Shown here piece after piece: positions 20,963-30,300 of a stretch of DNA of 64,000 nt. Source of the stretch: an uncultured Lachnoclostridium sp. (GTDB taxonomy: Bacteria; Bacillota; Clostridia; Lachnospirales; Lachnospiraceae). Numbering within the stretch: the first letter of the stretch is position 1; each line of letters opens with the position of its first letter. A program made the position numbers and the translations under genes. The notes below the pieces were generated by a model. It did not search any database. It was not told the DNA's origin and saw only the letters and a list, made by a program, of their open reading frames with translations. The stretch is taken from assembly GCA_946499505.1 (NCBI GenBank), contig CAMMSL010000009.1, positions 1 to 64,000 on the forward strand, read 5' to 3'.

Positions 20963-22082
20963 GTGGTTTTATTAGATGAATTAAAGTCAAGACTGACTGC
21001 ATATGAAGAACCGCTGAAAGATCTGAGGGATTCACTTTGACTTAGCGTCAAAGAAGCTTAGAATCGAAGAATTACAGAAAAGACTGGAGGAACCCGGTTT
21101 CTGGGATGATCCAGAAGTTTCCCAGCAGGTGATGAAAGAACTGAAGAATCTTCAGGATTCTGTCAAGCAGATCGAACAGTTATGCTCAGATTATGAGGAC
21201 ATGAAGCTGCTGATCGAGATGAGTGAAGAAGAACCGGATGAGGATACTTCAAAAGAGATCGAGGAGGAACTGGAAGCATTTGAGACGACGTTTGAAGAGC
21301 TTCGGATCAGTACGCTTCTGACAGGTCCTTATGACAAAGACAATGCCATCGTGACGCTCCATGCGGGAGCCGGCGGTACGGAGTCCTGTGACTGGGCGGG
21401 CATGTTGTACCGCATGTATACAAGATGGGCGGAGAAAAAGGGATACGACGTGGAGGAATTGGATTATCTGGAGGGAGATGTAGCCGGCATCAAGGGCGTT
21501 ACCTTTGAAGTAAAAGGCGAGAATGCCTACGGCTATCTGCGCTCTGAGAAAGGCGTGCATCGTCTGGTGCGTATTTCACCGTTTAACGCGGCCGGGAAGA
21601 GGCAGACATCTTTTGCGTCCTGCGATGTGATCCCGGATATTGAGGAAGATATCGATATTGAGATCAATGATGATGATCTGAAGATCGATACTTACCGGTC
21701 CAGCGGTGCGGGAGGCCAGCATATCAACAAAACATCATCTGCTGTGCGTATCACCCACCTTCCGACCGGAATCGTAGTGCAGTGTCAGAATGAACGTTCC
21801 CAGCATATGAATAAAGATAAGGCGATGCAGATGCTCAAATCCAAGCTTTATCTGATGAAACAGCAGGAACAGGCTGAGAAAATGTCGGATATCAGGGGCG
21901 AGGTCCGGGATATCAATTTCGGAAACCAGATACGTTCCTATGTCATGCAGCCCTATACTCTTGTGAAAGATCACAGGACCAACACAGAGGTCAGCAATGT
22001 AAACGCCGTGATGGACGGCAATATCGATCCGTTTATCAATGCATACTTAAGTGCTGAAACGGGACAGCCGGCAGAAGAATAA
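20963..22082 (+). CDS. prfB: Peptide chain release factor 2 (programmed +1 frameshift)
   Basis: Recognises UGA and UAA stop codons and releases the peptide. The gene needs a +1 frameshift: frame one runs from GTG 20963 through 25 codons to CTT (21035-21037) and hits TGA at 21038-21040; skipping T21038 continues with GAC at 21039 through 347 codons to 22082, giving about 372 aa. The product has the SPF stop-recognition motif (RISPFNAAGKRQTSFAS) and the catalytic GGQ loop (SGAGGQHINKTSSAVRITH). AAAGAGGTG at 20948-20956 supports GTG 20963; GTG 20954 is an in-frame alternative. secA precedes and hom follows on the same strand. Confidence 0.93.
21025..21041 (+). promoter_or_regulatory. prfB +1 recoding site
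   Basis: GAGGGA (21025-21030) acts as the internal Shine-Dalgarno-like stimulator, followed by the slippery CTT TGA C (21035-21041). This is the well-known RF2 autoregulation signal: low RF2 lets the ribosome slip past the TGA. Confidence 0.92.
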
Positions 22083-22134
22083 AACCGGTTTGAATAAATC
22101 AACAAATCAAAGAGTACGTAAGAAGGAGAAAACG

Positions 22135-23352
22135 ATGGTAAATATAGCAGTAATGGGATACGGTACCGTGGGTTCCGGAGTCGTGGAAGTGATCAATACG
22201 AATGGAGACGTGATCAATCAGCGCGCGGCCAATGAAATTAATATTAAATATGTGCTCGATCTCAGAGATTTCCCCGGAGATCCGATCCAGGAAAAAATTG
22301 TTCATGATGTGGATGTGATCATCAATGATCCGGAAATCCGTATCGTAGTTGAGGTGATGGGCGGCATTGAGCCTGCATATACATTTGTGAAACGCTGCCT
22401 TGAGGCGGGAAAGAGCGTTGTTACGTCCAATAAAGCTCTGGTTGCGAAGCACGGGGCAGAGCTCCTTTCCATTGCCAGGGATAGAGAACTTAATTTCCTG
22501 TTTGAAGCGAGCGTGGGCGGCGGGATCCCGATCATCCGCGCACTGAATTCCTGTCTGACAGCAGATAAGATCGAAGAAATCACAGGTATCCTGAACGGAA
22601 CGACCAACTATATGCTCAGCAAAATGTTCTATGAGGGAGCTGACTATGACGAAGTTTTGAAGGAAGCCCAGGACAACGGATATGCGGAGCGCAATCCGGA
22701 AGCGGACGTGGAAGGATACGATGCCTGCCGCAAGATTGCAATTCTTTCTTCCCTTATCTCCGGACAGCAGGTTGATTTTGAGGATATTTATACAGAGGGT
22801 ATCACAAAGATCACGAAGAATGATATGCTCTATGCAAAGAAGATGGGCATGACGATCAAACTGATCGCGTCCAGTAAACGCCATGATGATCATGTGCATG
22901 CGATCGTGGCGCCTATGCTTTTGAACAAAGAGCACCCGCTCTATAGTGTAGATGATGTGTTCAATGCCGTATTCGTACACGGAAATATGCTTGGAGACGC
23001 TATGTTCTACGGCAGTGGTGCAGGTAAGCTTCCGACAGCCAGTGCGGTTGTGGCTGACGTGGTGGACGAGGCAAAGCATCTGCATAGAAATATCATGACA
23101 ATGTGGAAGAATGAGAAACTGACGCTCCTTCCTATCGAAGATACAGAAAAAAGATTCTTTGTCCGGATCAGCGGCAGTGCGGATGAGCGCATCGGAGAGA
23201 TTGAAAACGTATTCGGACTGGTTCAGAAAGTTACGGTTGACGAACTTAATGACGAGTTTGGTATTGTGACAGAAGTGATGACGGAAGGAGAATATCAGAA
23301 GAAATCTTCTCAGATTGATGGAATCCTTCATATGATCCGTATTGAAGACTAG
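22135..23352 (+). CDS. hom: Homoserine dehydrogenase
   Basis: Reduces aspartate semialdehyde to homoserine, the branch to threonine and methionine. The 405-aa product has the NAD(P) motif GYGTVGSGVV at the N terminus, the catalytic-domain signature with GGGIPIIRALNSCLTADKIE and GILNGTTNYMLSKM, and a C-terminal ACT-like regulatory domain (KRFFVRISGSADERIGEIE). AAGGAG at 22121-22126 selects the ATG at 22135; the frame is open further up into prfB but without a site. The following gene probably performs the next step. Confidence 0.94.
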   Translation: MVNIAVMGYGTVGSGVVEVINTNGDVINQRAANEINIKYVLDLRDFPGDPIQEKIVHDVDVIINDPEIRIVVEVMGGIEPAYTFVKRCLEAGKSVVTSNKALVAKHGAELLSIARDRELNFLFEASVGGGIPIIRALNSCLTADKIEEITGILNGTTNYMLSKMFYEGADYDEVLKEAQDNGYAERNPEADVEGYDACRKIAILSSLISGQQVDFEDIYTEGITKITKNDMLYAKKMGMTIKLIASSKRHDDHVHAIVAPMLLNKEHPLYSVDDVFNAVFVHGNMLGDAMFYGSGAGKLPTASAVVADVVDEAKHLHRNIMTMWKNEKLTLLPIEDTEKRFFVRISGSADERIGEIENVFGLVQKVTVDELNDEFGIVTEVMTEGEYQKKSSQIDGILHMIRIED

Positions 23353-23382
23353 GATGCTGTAGACTGATAACAGGAGGAAAAA

Positions 23383-24615
23383 ATGAAATATATTGTGATC
23401 TTATGTGACGGGATGGCTGATGAGCCGCTTGACAGGCTGGATGGAAAAACTCCGCTGGAAGCCGCCCGCACTCCGAATATGGACCGTCTTGCAAAGTCCG
23501 CGGAGATTGGAATGGCGCGTACAGTGCCGGAAGGAATGGCGCCGGGGAGTGATACGGCAAATCTGTCAGTGATCGGGTATGATCCCCGGATATACTATTC
23601 CGGACGTTCTCCTCTGGAGGCTTTAAGTATCGGTGCGGACATGGGGAAAGATGACGTGTCTTTCCGATGCAATCTTGTCACTTTGTCAGAGGGCGAAGAG
23701 CGATACGAGGATCATACAATATTAGATCACAGTTCCGGAGAGATCAGCACGGAAGATGCCGCTGTCCTGATTGAAGCTTTAAAGAATGAGTTCGCACATG
23801 GCAGTGTATCTGAACGCCCCTGCTATGCACCCGGATATACGTTTTACGTGGGAACAAGCTACCGCCATCTGTTGATCCAGAATAACGGGAAGGTAGTGGA
23901 TTTGACAGCTCCTCATGATATATTGACAAAACGGATCGGAGACTATCTGCCTTCAGATCCTGTGCTGCGGGATATGATGGTCAGAAGCTACGACATCCTG
24001 AAAGATCATCCGACCAATGTGAAGCGCCGTGCGGAGGGGAAAAATCCTGCTAACTCTGCGTGGTTCTGGGGAGCGGGAACACGGCCTGCGCTGACCTCAT
24101 TTGAAGAGAAAAATGGTGTGAAAGGGGCTATGATCTCTGCAGTTGACCTGTTGAAAGGAATTGCAGTGGGAGCCGGGATGCACAATATTATCGTAGAGGG
24201 TGCTAACGGCGGCCTTCATACGAATTACCGGGGAAAGGGGCAGGCAGCAGTAAAAGCGCTGACGGAAGATGGCTATGATTTTGTCTATGTACATATCGAA
24301 GCGCCCGACGAGATGGGGCATCAGGGAAGTGCGGAAGATAAGATCAGCGCCATTGAGTATATCGACGATCAGGTGATCGGTCCGGTAGTGGAAGCTCTTG
24401 AGAACGCAGATGTTGGATTCCGCATGCTCATCATGCCGGATCATCCGACACCGGTGCGTGTGCGCACCCATACATCAGATCCTGTGCCATATATGATCTA
24501 TGACAGTACAAATCCGGTTCAGGGAAAAGAGAGTTATAGTGAGAAGACCGGTCAGGAGACAGGTATCTTTATTGAAAAAGGATATACTCTGATCGATCAT
24601 TTGCTTGAAAAATAA
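23383..24615 (+). CDS. ApgM-type phosphomutase-family protein, probable homoserine kinase
   Basis: A 410-aa member of the alkaline-phosphatase-like superfamily related to archaeal cofactor-independent phosphoglycerate mutase: MKYIVILCDGMADEPLDRLD with the metal-binding Asp, GSDTANLSVIGYDP with the nucleophile Ser/Thr region, and late metal ligands in HIEAPDEMGHQG and IMPDHPTPVRVRTHT. Proteins of this branch next to threonine genes have been proposed to be an alternative homoserine kinase. Its place 30 bases after hom, with no ThrB in sight, supports that reading. GGAGGAAAAA precedes the ATG. Phosphoglycerate mutase activity is the alternative. Confidence 0.78.
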   Translation: MKYIVILCDGMADEPLDRLDGKTPLEAARTPNMDRLAKSAEIGMARTVPEGMAPGSDTANLSVIGYDPRIYYSGRSPLEALSIGADMGKDDVSFRCNLVTLSEGEERYEDHTILDHSSGEISTEDAAVLIEALKNEFAHGSVSERPCYAPGYTFYVGTSYRHLLIQNNGKVVDLTAPHDILTKRIGDYLPSDPVLRDMMVRSYDILKDHPTNVKRRAEGKNPANSAWFWGAGTRPALTSFEEKNGVKGAMISAVDLLKGIAVGAGMHNIIVEGANGGLHTNYRGKGQAAVKALTEDGYDFVYVHIEAPDEMGHQGSAEDKISAIEYIDDQVIGPVVEALENADVGFRMLIMPDHPTPVRVRTHTSDPVPYMIYDSTNPVQGKESYSEKTGQETGIFIEKGYTLIDHLLEK

Positions 24616-24636
24616 AAGATCCGAAGAGAAATATTT

Positions 24637-24701
24637 CAGCCGGAATACAGGCTGGCGCACAGGAGGCGCTTGCCTGTATTCCGGCTGCTTTGTGTTTTTT
24701 G
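24637..24701 (+). terminator. Terminator after the hom operon
   Basis: A perfect 16-bp stem, 24637-24652 with 24672-24687, is followed by CTTTGTGTTTTTT. It lies between the convergent ApgM-type gene and the DUF4097 gene. Confidence 0.88.
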
Positions 24702-24724
24702 AGAATATCAGTTTCCCGGTTCTG

Positions 24725-25687
24725 TCAATCCGGCTTCATTTCGATATCGCCGCTCTCCGCGGTGAATTCTATCATTTTATTCCCATCAGCCTGTGATGTG
24801 TAGATCATCTCTGCAATATCTGTGGCATCCAGCCTTCCGGGAGCGTTGTCGGGAATGGTGATCACTCCGTATTCCGTGCTGAGATTAAATGTATATTCGT
24901 TCAGCGGGTCGTGGAGCAAAAGAGATGTGTCTCCGTATTCATTGACTCCGGTCAGTGTTTCAAGCCCTGCGGCCTCAAGGAGAAGGTCTCCGCATTCGAT
25001 TGTCAGATCTGCCGTTTTTACATTCATGGAATTAAATTCGGAATCTCCATATTCATTTATAAAACTGAGCTTATCTACAGACGAAGCATCGGCCTCAAAA
25101 TCTCCGGCTGAAATATCAATATCAGCGCTTGCAAATGTGCTGTCCGTCAAATCCATATCACCGTAGTCGAGATTGATATCCGCATGCTCTGCTTTTATCT
25201 GCTGTATGGAGAGATTACCATAATCGTTATAGACTGTAAGATCGGAAAGCTGCAGACCTTCAGGAATATACAGGCGTATTTCAGGGGTTATGTTTTCCGA
25301 ATCTGTTCCGGGGCCGAAGAAATAAACTCCGTTGACCACTGCACCTGTATCTCCGTGAGTGAAGTGGAGTGTGCCGTCAGAGATTTTGCAGGATGGTTCA
25401 TTATAATCGCCGTCCAGAGTGTATTCGAGATAGAAGTGATCGTCATCTGACGGTTCAAGTATAATATCAGCCTCGGAACCTATATTGATATCCAGAGAAG
25501 AAAAGCTGCCGATCTGTGTTTTCTCCAGGATATACGGCTGCCGCTGGGTGGCGGAAGAACGCAGCCCGTTTCGTGTGATTTTAAAGCCCGGCCATCCGCC
25601 GGCGGCCATTCCGGCGCATGTGAGAAGAACGCCGGCGCCCATTAAGCAGGTGGAAAGGATAAGAATTTTTTTTGTGAGTGGTTTCAT
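24725..25687 (-). CDS. DUF4097-type membrane-anchored beta-repeat protein
   Basis: A 320-aa protein with one N-terminal membrane segment (about 8-30) and a long extracellular stretch of short beta repeats rich in Asp, Gly and Tyr, of the type NDYGNLSIQQIKAEH, LDYGDMDLTDS, NEYGDSEFNSM, NEYGDTSLLL. This pattern is characteristic of DUF4097 proteins, thought to form beta-helix-like surface structures. The ATG overlaps the stop of the DUF1700 gene by 4 bases (ATGA), so the two are translationally coupled. Function unknown; context suggests an envelope-stress sensor or effector under PadR control. Confidence 0.82.
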   Translation of the reverse strand: MKPLTKKILILSTCLMGAGVLLTCAGMAAGGWPGFKITRNGLRSSATQRQPYILEKTQIGSFSSLDINIGSEADIILEPSDDDHFYLEYTLDGDYNEPSCKISDGTLHFTHGDTGAVVNGVYFFGPGTDSENITPEIRLYIPEGLQLSDLTVYNDYGNLSIQQIKAEHADINLDYGDMDLTDSTFASADIDISAGDFEADASSVDKLSFINEYGDSEFNSMNVKTADLTIECGDLLLEAAGLETLTGVNEYGDTSLLLHDPLNEYTFNLSTEYGVITIPDNAPGRLDATDIAEMIYTSQADGNKMIEFTAESGDIEMKPD

Positions 25688-26268
25688 TTTTTATGTCCTC
25701 CTTTCGTGATCTTACTCAGCAGCACGGAAAACTTTCTCACACACCAGCGGAAGAAAAGTATTGCTCCGTATATAAAAAGTATTCCGATTCCCGCACAGAA
25801 AAGTCCGAGACCGATGCAGCATACTCCGTCTGCAAAAGACTGGAACAGAAGCGCTGCACCACCGGCCACACTGAGAATTCCTGCTGCAGCTATTCCCACT
25901 GCTGCAGCTATGATGCTCAGGATCACAGCACCTAGTGTGAGGAGAAGGGCACCGGCTACGATGATCACGCACAGGGCTAAGGGAACCGCAATAGGTGCCG
26001 CAAAAATGGCGAGAATGGCAATCCACACTGCGGAGAGGCCTTTTTTGATCGTTTTCGGCGGCTCTTTTACATTTGCGGCAGCCAGATCTACGATCAGTGC
26101 TTTGGCTGCTTCCTCCGGGGAACCAAGGTCTTCTATAGCCTGCTGTTCCTGATCGGGACCTGCCTCTTCAAAATACTCTTCAAAGTACTCCACTGCTCTG
26201 TAATAATCATCTTTCGGAAGGCGGCGGAGTTTGTGTGTCAGTATCTTCATATATTCACTTCTGGTCAT
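25684..26268 (-). CDS. DUF1700 family membrane protein
   Basis: A 194-aa protein with a soluble N-terminal helical part (MTRSEYMKILTHKLRRLP, then DYYRAVEYFEEYFEEAG) typical of DUF1700, followed by several hydrophobic segments (about 78-110, 112-140 and 145-172) and a basic C terminus. Related proteins appear between a PadR regulator and a DUF4097 protein in many Firmicutes. The start overlaps the PadR gene by 14 bases and the end overlaps the DUF4097 gene by 4 bases, so the three form a tight operon. Confidence 0.85.
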   Translation of the reverse strand: MTRSEYMKILTHKLRRLPKDDYYRAVEYFEEYFEEAGPDQEQQAIEDLGSPEEAAKALIVDLAAANVKEPPKTIKKGLSAVWIAILAIFAAPIAVPLALCVIIVAGALLLTLGAVILSIIAAAVGIAAAGILSVAGGAALLFQSFADGVCCIGLGLFCAGIGILFIYGAILFFRWCVRKFSVLLSKITKGGHKK

Positions 26269-26581
26269 CTGAGATCCCTCCTTTTACAATGTCATCGATA
26301 ATGAATTTAAATGTCTCCCATTCCTTAACAAGCTCTTGCCGTCTCTGCCTGCCGTTTGGAGTAATTCGGTAATAACGCCGGTTACGACCCTGATACTGCT
26401 GATCATAAGTTTCCACATATCGGTTTTCCTGGAGCCGTTTGAGCACAGGGTACAGGGTGGAATCTTTTGACGGTATGGCGCGTTTGATGATCTGGCTGAT
26501 CTGATAGCCGTAGGCGTCGCCCTCGGCAATGACAGACAGAACAAGGAAATCCATCATGGAAGAGTTTGCTGTAAATGTCAT
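26255..26581 (-). CDS. PadR family transcriptional regulator
   Basis: A 108-aa winged-helix repressor: MDFLVLSVIAEGDAYGYQIS, the recognition region KDSTLYPVLKRLQENRYVET, and the wing GRNRRYYRITPNGRQRRQEL. A second possible start is the Met at residue 9 or 10. It heads the DUF1700/DUF4097 operon and probably represses it. Small PadR proteins respond to membrane stress, drugs or phenolic compounds; the signal here is unknown. Confidence 0.9.
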   Translation of the reverse strand: MTFTANSSMMDFLVLSVIAEGDAYGYQISQIIKRAIPSKDSTLYPVLKRLQENRYVETYDQQYQGRNRRYYRITPNGRQRRQELVKEWETFKFIIDDIVKGGISDDQK

Positions 26582-26658
26582 AAACTCAGTCCTTTCTTAA
26601 AATTTATATGTTTGGAGATTTTATATATTAAATCAAAACATATATTTAATTCATTTAT

Positions 26659-26687
26659 ATTATATTTTGTATAATATATATTGTCAA
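26659..26687 (-). promoter_or_regulatory. Consensus promoter of the padR operon
   Basis: On the minus strand TTGACA (26687-26682), a 17-base spacer and TATAAT (26664-26659) match the sigma-A consensus in all 12 positions. Just downstream a 9-bp inverted repeat, TATATGTTT (26605-26613) with AAACATATA (26636-26644), could be a PadR operator, although its 22-base spacing is wider than usual. Confidence 0.85.
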
Positions 26688-26723
26688 CACATATGGAGAT
26701 TCTTTAGAAAATCTTTGGAATTG

Positions 26724-26752
26724 TTGATAAGAACAGGAAAATAGGATAGTAT
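26724..26752 (+). promoter_or_regulatory. Probable promoter of the acetyltransferase gene
   Basis: TTGATA (26724-26729), 17 bases, TAGTAT (26747-26752), about 33 bases before the ATG. It is divergent from the padR promoter. Confidence 0.55.
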
Positions 26753-26784
26753 AAGACCATATCTGTAACTGGAGGTAAAAACAA

Positions 26785-27228
26785 ATGATACGAAAAATGA
26801 CAGAAAATGACAGGGAATTATATATAAGGATGGCAGAAGAATTTTACAGTTCGGATGCAGTGCTCCACCCGGTTCCGCATGAGTATTTTGAAAGGACTGC
26901 GGATGAGGCGCTGAGGTCTGATGCATATGCGGAAATCTATCTGCTGGAATATGAGGGCAGGACAGCCGGATATGGTCTGACGGCGAGAACATTTTCACAG
27001 GAGGCGGGAGGACAGGTGCTCTGGATCGAGGAACTCTATATCAGAGAAGAATACCGCTCCAGAGGATTAGGCAGGGAATTTTTCTCCTTTATAGAAGAAA
27101 AAAACAGCGGAAAGATTGCACGGCTCCGTCTTGAAGTGGAAGAAGAGAACACAAGGGCGATCTCTCTGTATAAAAGACTGGGGTATGAAGTTCTTGACTA
27201 TAAACAGATGGTAAAAGAATTGAAATGA
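26785..27228 (+). CDS. GNAT family N-acetyltransferase
   Basis: A 147-aa single-domain acetyltransferase: MIRKMTENDRELYIRMAEEF at the start, beta strand VLWIEELYIREEYRSRGLGR with the acetyl-CoA pyrophosphate loop (RSRGLG), and the late EENTRAISLYKRLGYE motif. The substrate cannot be read from the sequence; small single GNATs of this kind often modify protein N termini or small amines. CTGGAGGT precedes the ATG. It has its own promoter and is divergent from padR. Confidence 0.88.
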   Translation: MIRKMTENDRELYIRMAEEFYSSDAVLHPVPHEYFERTADEALRSDAYAEIYLLEYEGRTAGYGLTARTFSQEAGGQVLWIEELYIREEYRSRGLGREFFSFIEEKNSGKIARLRLEVEEENTRAISLYKRLGYEVLDYKQMVKELK

Positions 27229-27269
27229 ATACATGTATACAATTTGATATAAATTCTTTGAATCCGCCA

Positions 27270-27299
27270 TTGCATGTTACTATACAACAATGCTATAAT
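27270..27299 (+). promoter_or_regulatory. Promoter of the DUF5717-DUF5716-TPR cassette
   Basis: TTGCAT (27270-27275), an 18-base spacer and a perfect TATAAT (27294-27299) lie about 50 bases before the first gene of the cassette. Confidence 0.65.
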
Positions 27300-27347
27300 T
27301 CATAGTAGCGTATTTTGCCATTCGGGCAGAAGTAGAATTGTGAGTAG

Positions 27348-30300
27348 GTGACTGATTTGAAGAATAAGATCAAACGTTTTGCCAAAGGAGATTTTCATAT
27401 TCCTCAGCCGGAGATTATTTTTCCGGAGACAAGGATCATAATGCGCGTCGGCGAGGGTGAAAAATACAGAGGGAGTTTCTCCCTGCAGAATCAGGGGGAA
27501 GGCACGATCCGCGGGCTCGTGTATCCCTCTTCTTATCGTGTGCATTGTGATGAACAGGGGTTTGATTCTAATCCGGTGAATATTTACTATACATATGACG
27601 GGACCGGGCTGGTCCCGGGCCATGTAGAACACGGTAAGTTTACGATTGTCTGCAATGGCGGAGAATTTTATATTGCTTTTACAGCGATCATAGAGAAGCC
27701 ATACGTAATGACAAGTTATGGCAAGGTACAGAGCCTGGATGATTTCAAAAAACTCTCTTTTCGAGATGCGGCCGAGGCGGTCAAGCTGTTCCGGTCAAGG
27801 GATTTTTATGAGATCCTGAAATATGAGGATAAGAGAATACAGGCTCTCTATGACAATATGCGCCGCTGGGAACTGGATCAGCAGGCACTGGAGGAGTTCC
27901 TTGTCGGATGCAAGCAGAAAGAAAAAATCTTCCTGACGCTCGAGGAGGAAAGCAGGGCGTTTATTTCATTGACAGAGCCGCGCAAAGAGACATTTGCGAT
28001 CAAGAAAAATACATGGGGGTATCTTGAAATCGACGTGAAGACTGAGGGAGACTTTCTGTACGTTGAACATACCCGTATTACTACAGAAGAATTTATAGGG
28101 AATTCCTACCGCCTTGAGTACTTTCTTGATACAGAAAAACTGCATAAGGGAAGTAATTATGGACGGATCGTACTGGAGTCGCCTTATGAGACTCTGACGT
28201 ATGAAGTGGTAGTCGAGAAAGATATTGTCCGCGATGAGGATCACAGAGCGAATGACCGCGAGTTTGTCGGAATCCTCAAAAACTATCTGAAATATGAGGG
28301 CGGGAAGATGCAACTCGACGACTGGGTGGAAGAGGCCATACGCAGGATTAAACATCTTCGTGAGATGGATGAGAGTAATGAATATTATCTTCTTGCCCAT
28401 GCTCACATCTGCCTGATCGGAAAGCGGATGGATGAGGCAAAATGGCTGCTGGAATCTTATAATTATAACAGATTCGCAATCGGGAAAGATATTGAATTGA
28501 GTTCTTACTATCTTTATCTGACTACTCTTTTGTCCAATGACACGATCGGACAGCGTAAAGTTGCAGAAGAACTTTCGAAGTCTTTCATGAAACATCCTGA
28601 CAGCTGGAGGATCCTCTGCATGCTTGTAGAGGTGGATTCTGAATATAAGATATACAGCGAGAGACTGCGGGCTCTTGAAAAGCAGTTCTACGAGGATAAG
28701 TCTCACAGCATCTGGTTCTATCTGCAGGCATTCCGGTGTTTCCGGGATAAGAGTTCTTCTCTGAAGAAGCTCGGTATGTTTGAAGTCCAGGTACTGCTCT
28801 TTGCGGTGAAGTATAAGCTGATGACAAGGGAACTGGCATTGTATACGGCCAATCTTGCCAGTCAGATGAAAGTGTTTGATCGTCACCTGTATGATGTTCT
28901 TGTCCAGGCGTACGATATGTATAATGAATCTATGATCCTGACTGCGATCTGTACGCTTCTTATTAAAGGAAACTGTATGGACAGCTGTTATTTTAAATGG
29001 TATGAAAAAGCTGTGGAAAATGAGCTGAAGATCGCTCAGCTCTATGAATATTATATGGCAACTGTCCGTCCGGAGCAGTTCCATAAGCCGCTGCCCAGAT
29101 CTGTATATTTGTATTTTATGCACGGAAATAATCTGGATTACAATAAGTGTGCATTCCTTTATTCTAATCTCATCACATATGAGGATGAATCCAGTGAGAT
29201 TTATGCCCATTACCGGGATGAGATGGAAGCTTTTGCATGGAATCAGCTGGACCGTCGGAATATAAATGAACAGCTCAGGATCATCTACAAGAGATTTGTC
29301 GTAGAATCAGCTATGAATCCGGAGCGCATAAAAGCTTTATATGATGTCTGCCATGCATATTGGATCACGACAAAGGTACGGAATATGAAATATGTCCATG
29401 TGATCGCAGAAGACGGCACGATCACACAGAAAGCTCCTTATACAGAAAAGGGGGCACGAGTTTTTTTGTATTCCAAGACAGACCGACTTGTCTGGGAATC
29501 GAAGGATGGAAGACATTATACTGACTCTATTCCATACGAGAGCAAGCGGCTGTTCTATGAACTTCGGTATATGGATATGTGCAGGAAATATATCAATGGA
29601 CTGCGCAGGAACAGGTCAGAAGAACAGACCCAGGAGCTTACGCTGGAAGTAGTCCATGAAAACGGGCTTGAGAATTATGCGGAGGAAGAGATTTTCGGAC
29701 TTTGCAGCAAGACAATCCGTGAAAATAATTATGAGAATGACGATTTTCTCACCTATGTCTGCTTTGAACTGTTTAAGAAGCAGCAATATGATAAAGTCAT
29801 CCTGACTTATCTGGCAAATTATTACTGCGGCGCCACTTCGGATATGAAACTGCTCTGGCGTGAGGCAAGAGACTATGAGATCCATACCCATAAACTTGCC
29901 GAGCGAATTCTGACCCAGATGCTTTTCTCGGAGGAATTGTTCCAGGAGGCACAGATCTTTGAACAGTATTATGCGGAAGGAGCTTATTTCAGGCTCCAGC
30001 AGGCATATCTGACCTATGTCTCGAGAGAATATGTGGTGGAAGAACGCAAGATTGGACGCAGTGTGATCGATATTATCTGCCGGGAATATGAAAAGGGAGA
30101 AGACACGGGTGATATCTGTAAGATTGCCGTACTGAAATATTATTCTCAGAGGGAATACAATACACAGACCCGCAGGACTTTAAAGAAATTTCTTCAGGAA
30201 CTATGTGGAAAACAGATTTATTTCCCGTTCTTCCTCTCCTATGAGAAAGAATGGCTGATCGAGCTGCAACTCTGGGACAAGACTCTGATCGAATATAAAG

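Noticed and set aside
20954-21040. prfB disrupted by a mutation or sequencing error
   Set aside because: The stop is exactly at the conserved CTT TGA C recoding site with an upstream Shine-Dalgarno-like element.
22099-23331. 410-codon open frame antisense to hom
   Set aside because: The sense strand encodes a clear homoserine dehydrogenase; the antisense product has no recognisable motif.
27966-29210. 414-codon open frame antisense to the DUF5717 gene
   Set aside because: Composition is typical of a shadow frame (many Ile, His and Cys), no ribosome site, and the sense frame is clearly coding.
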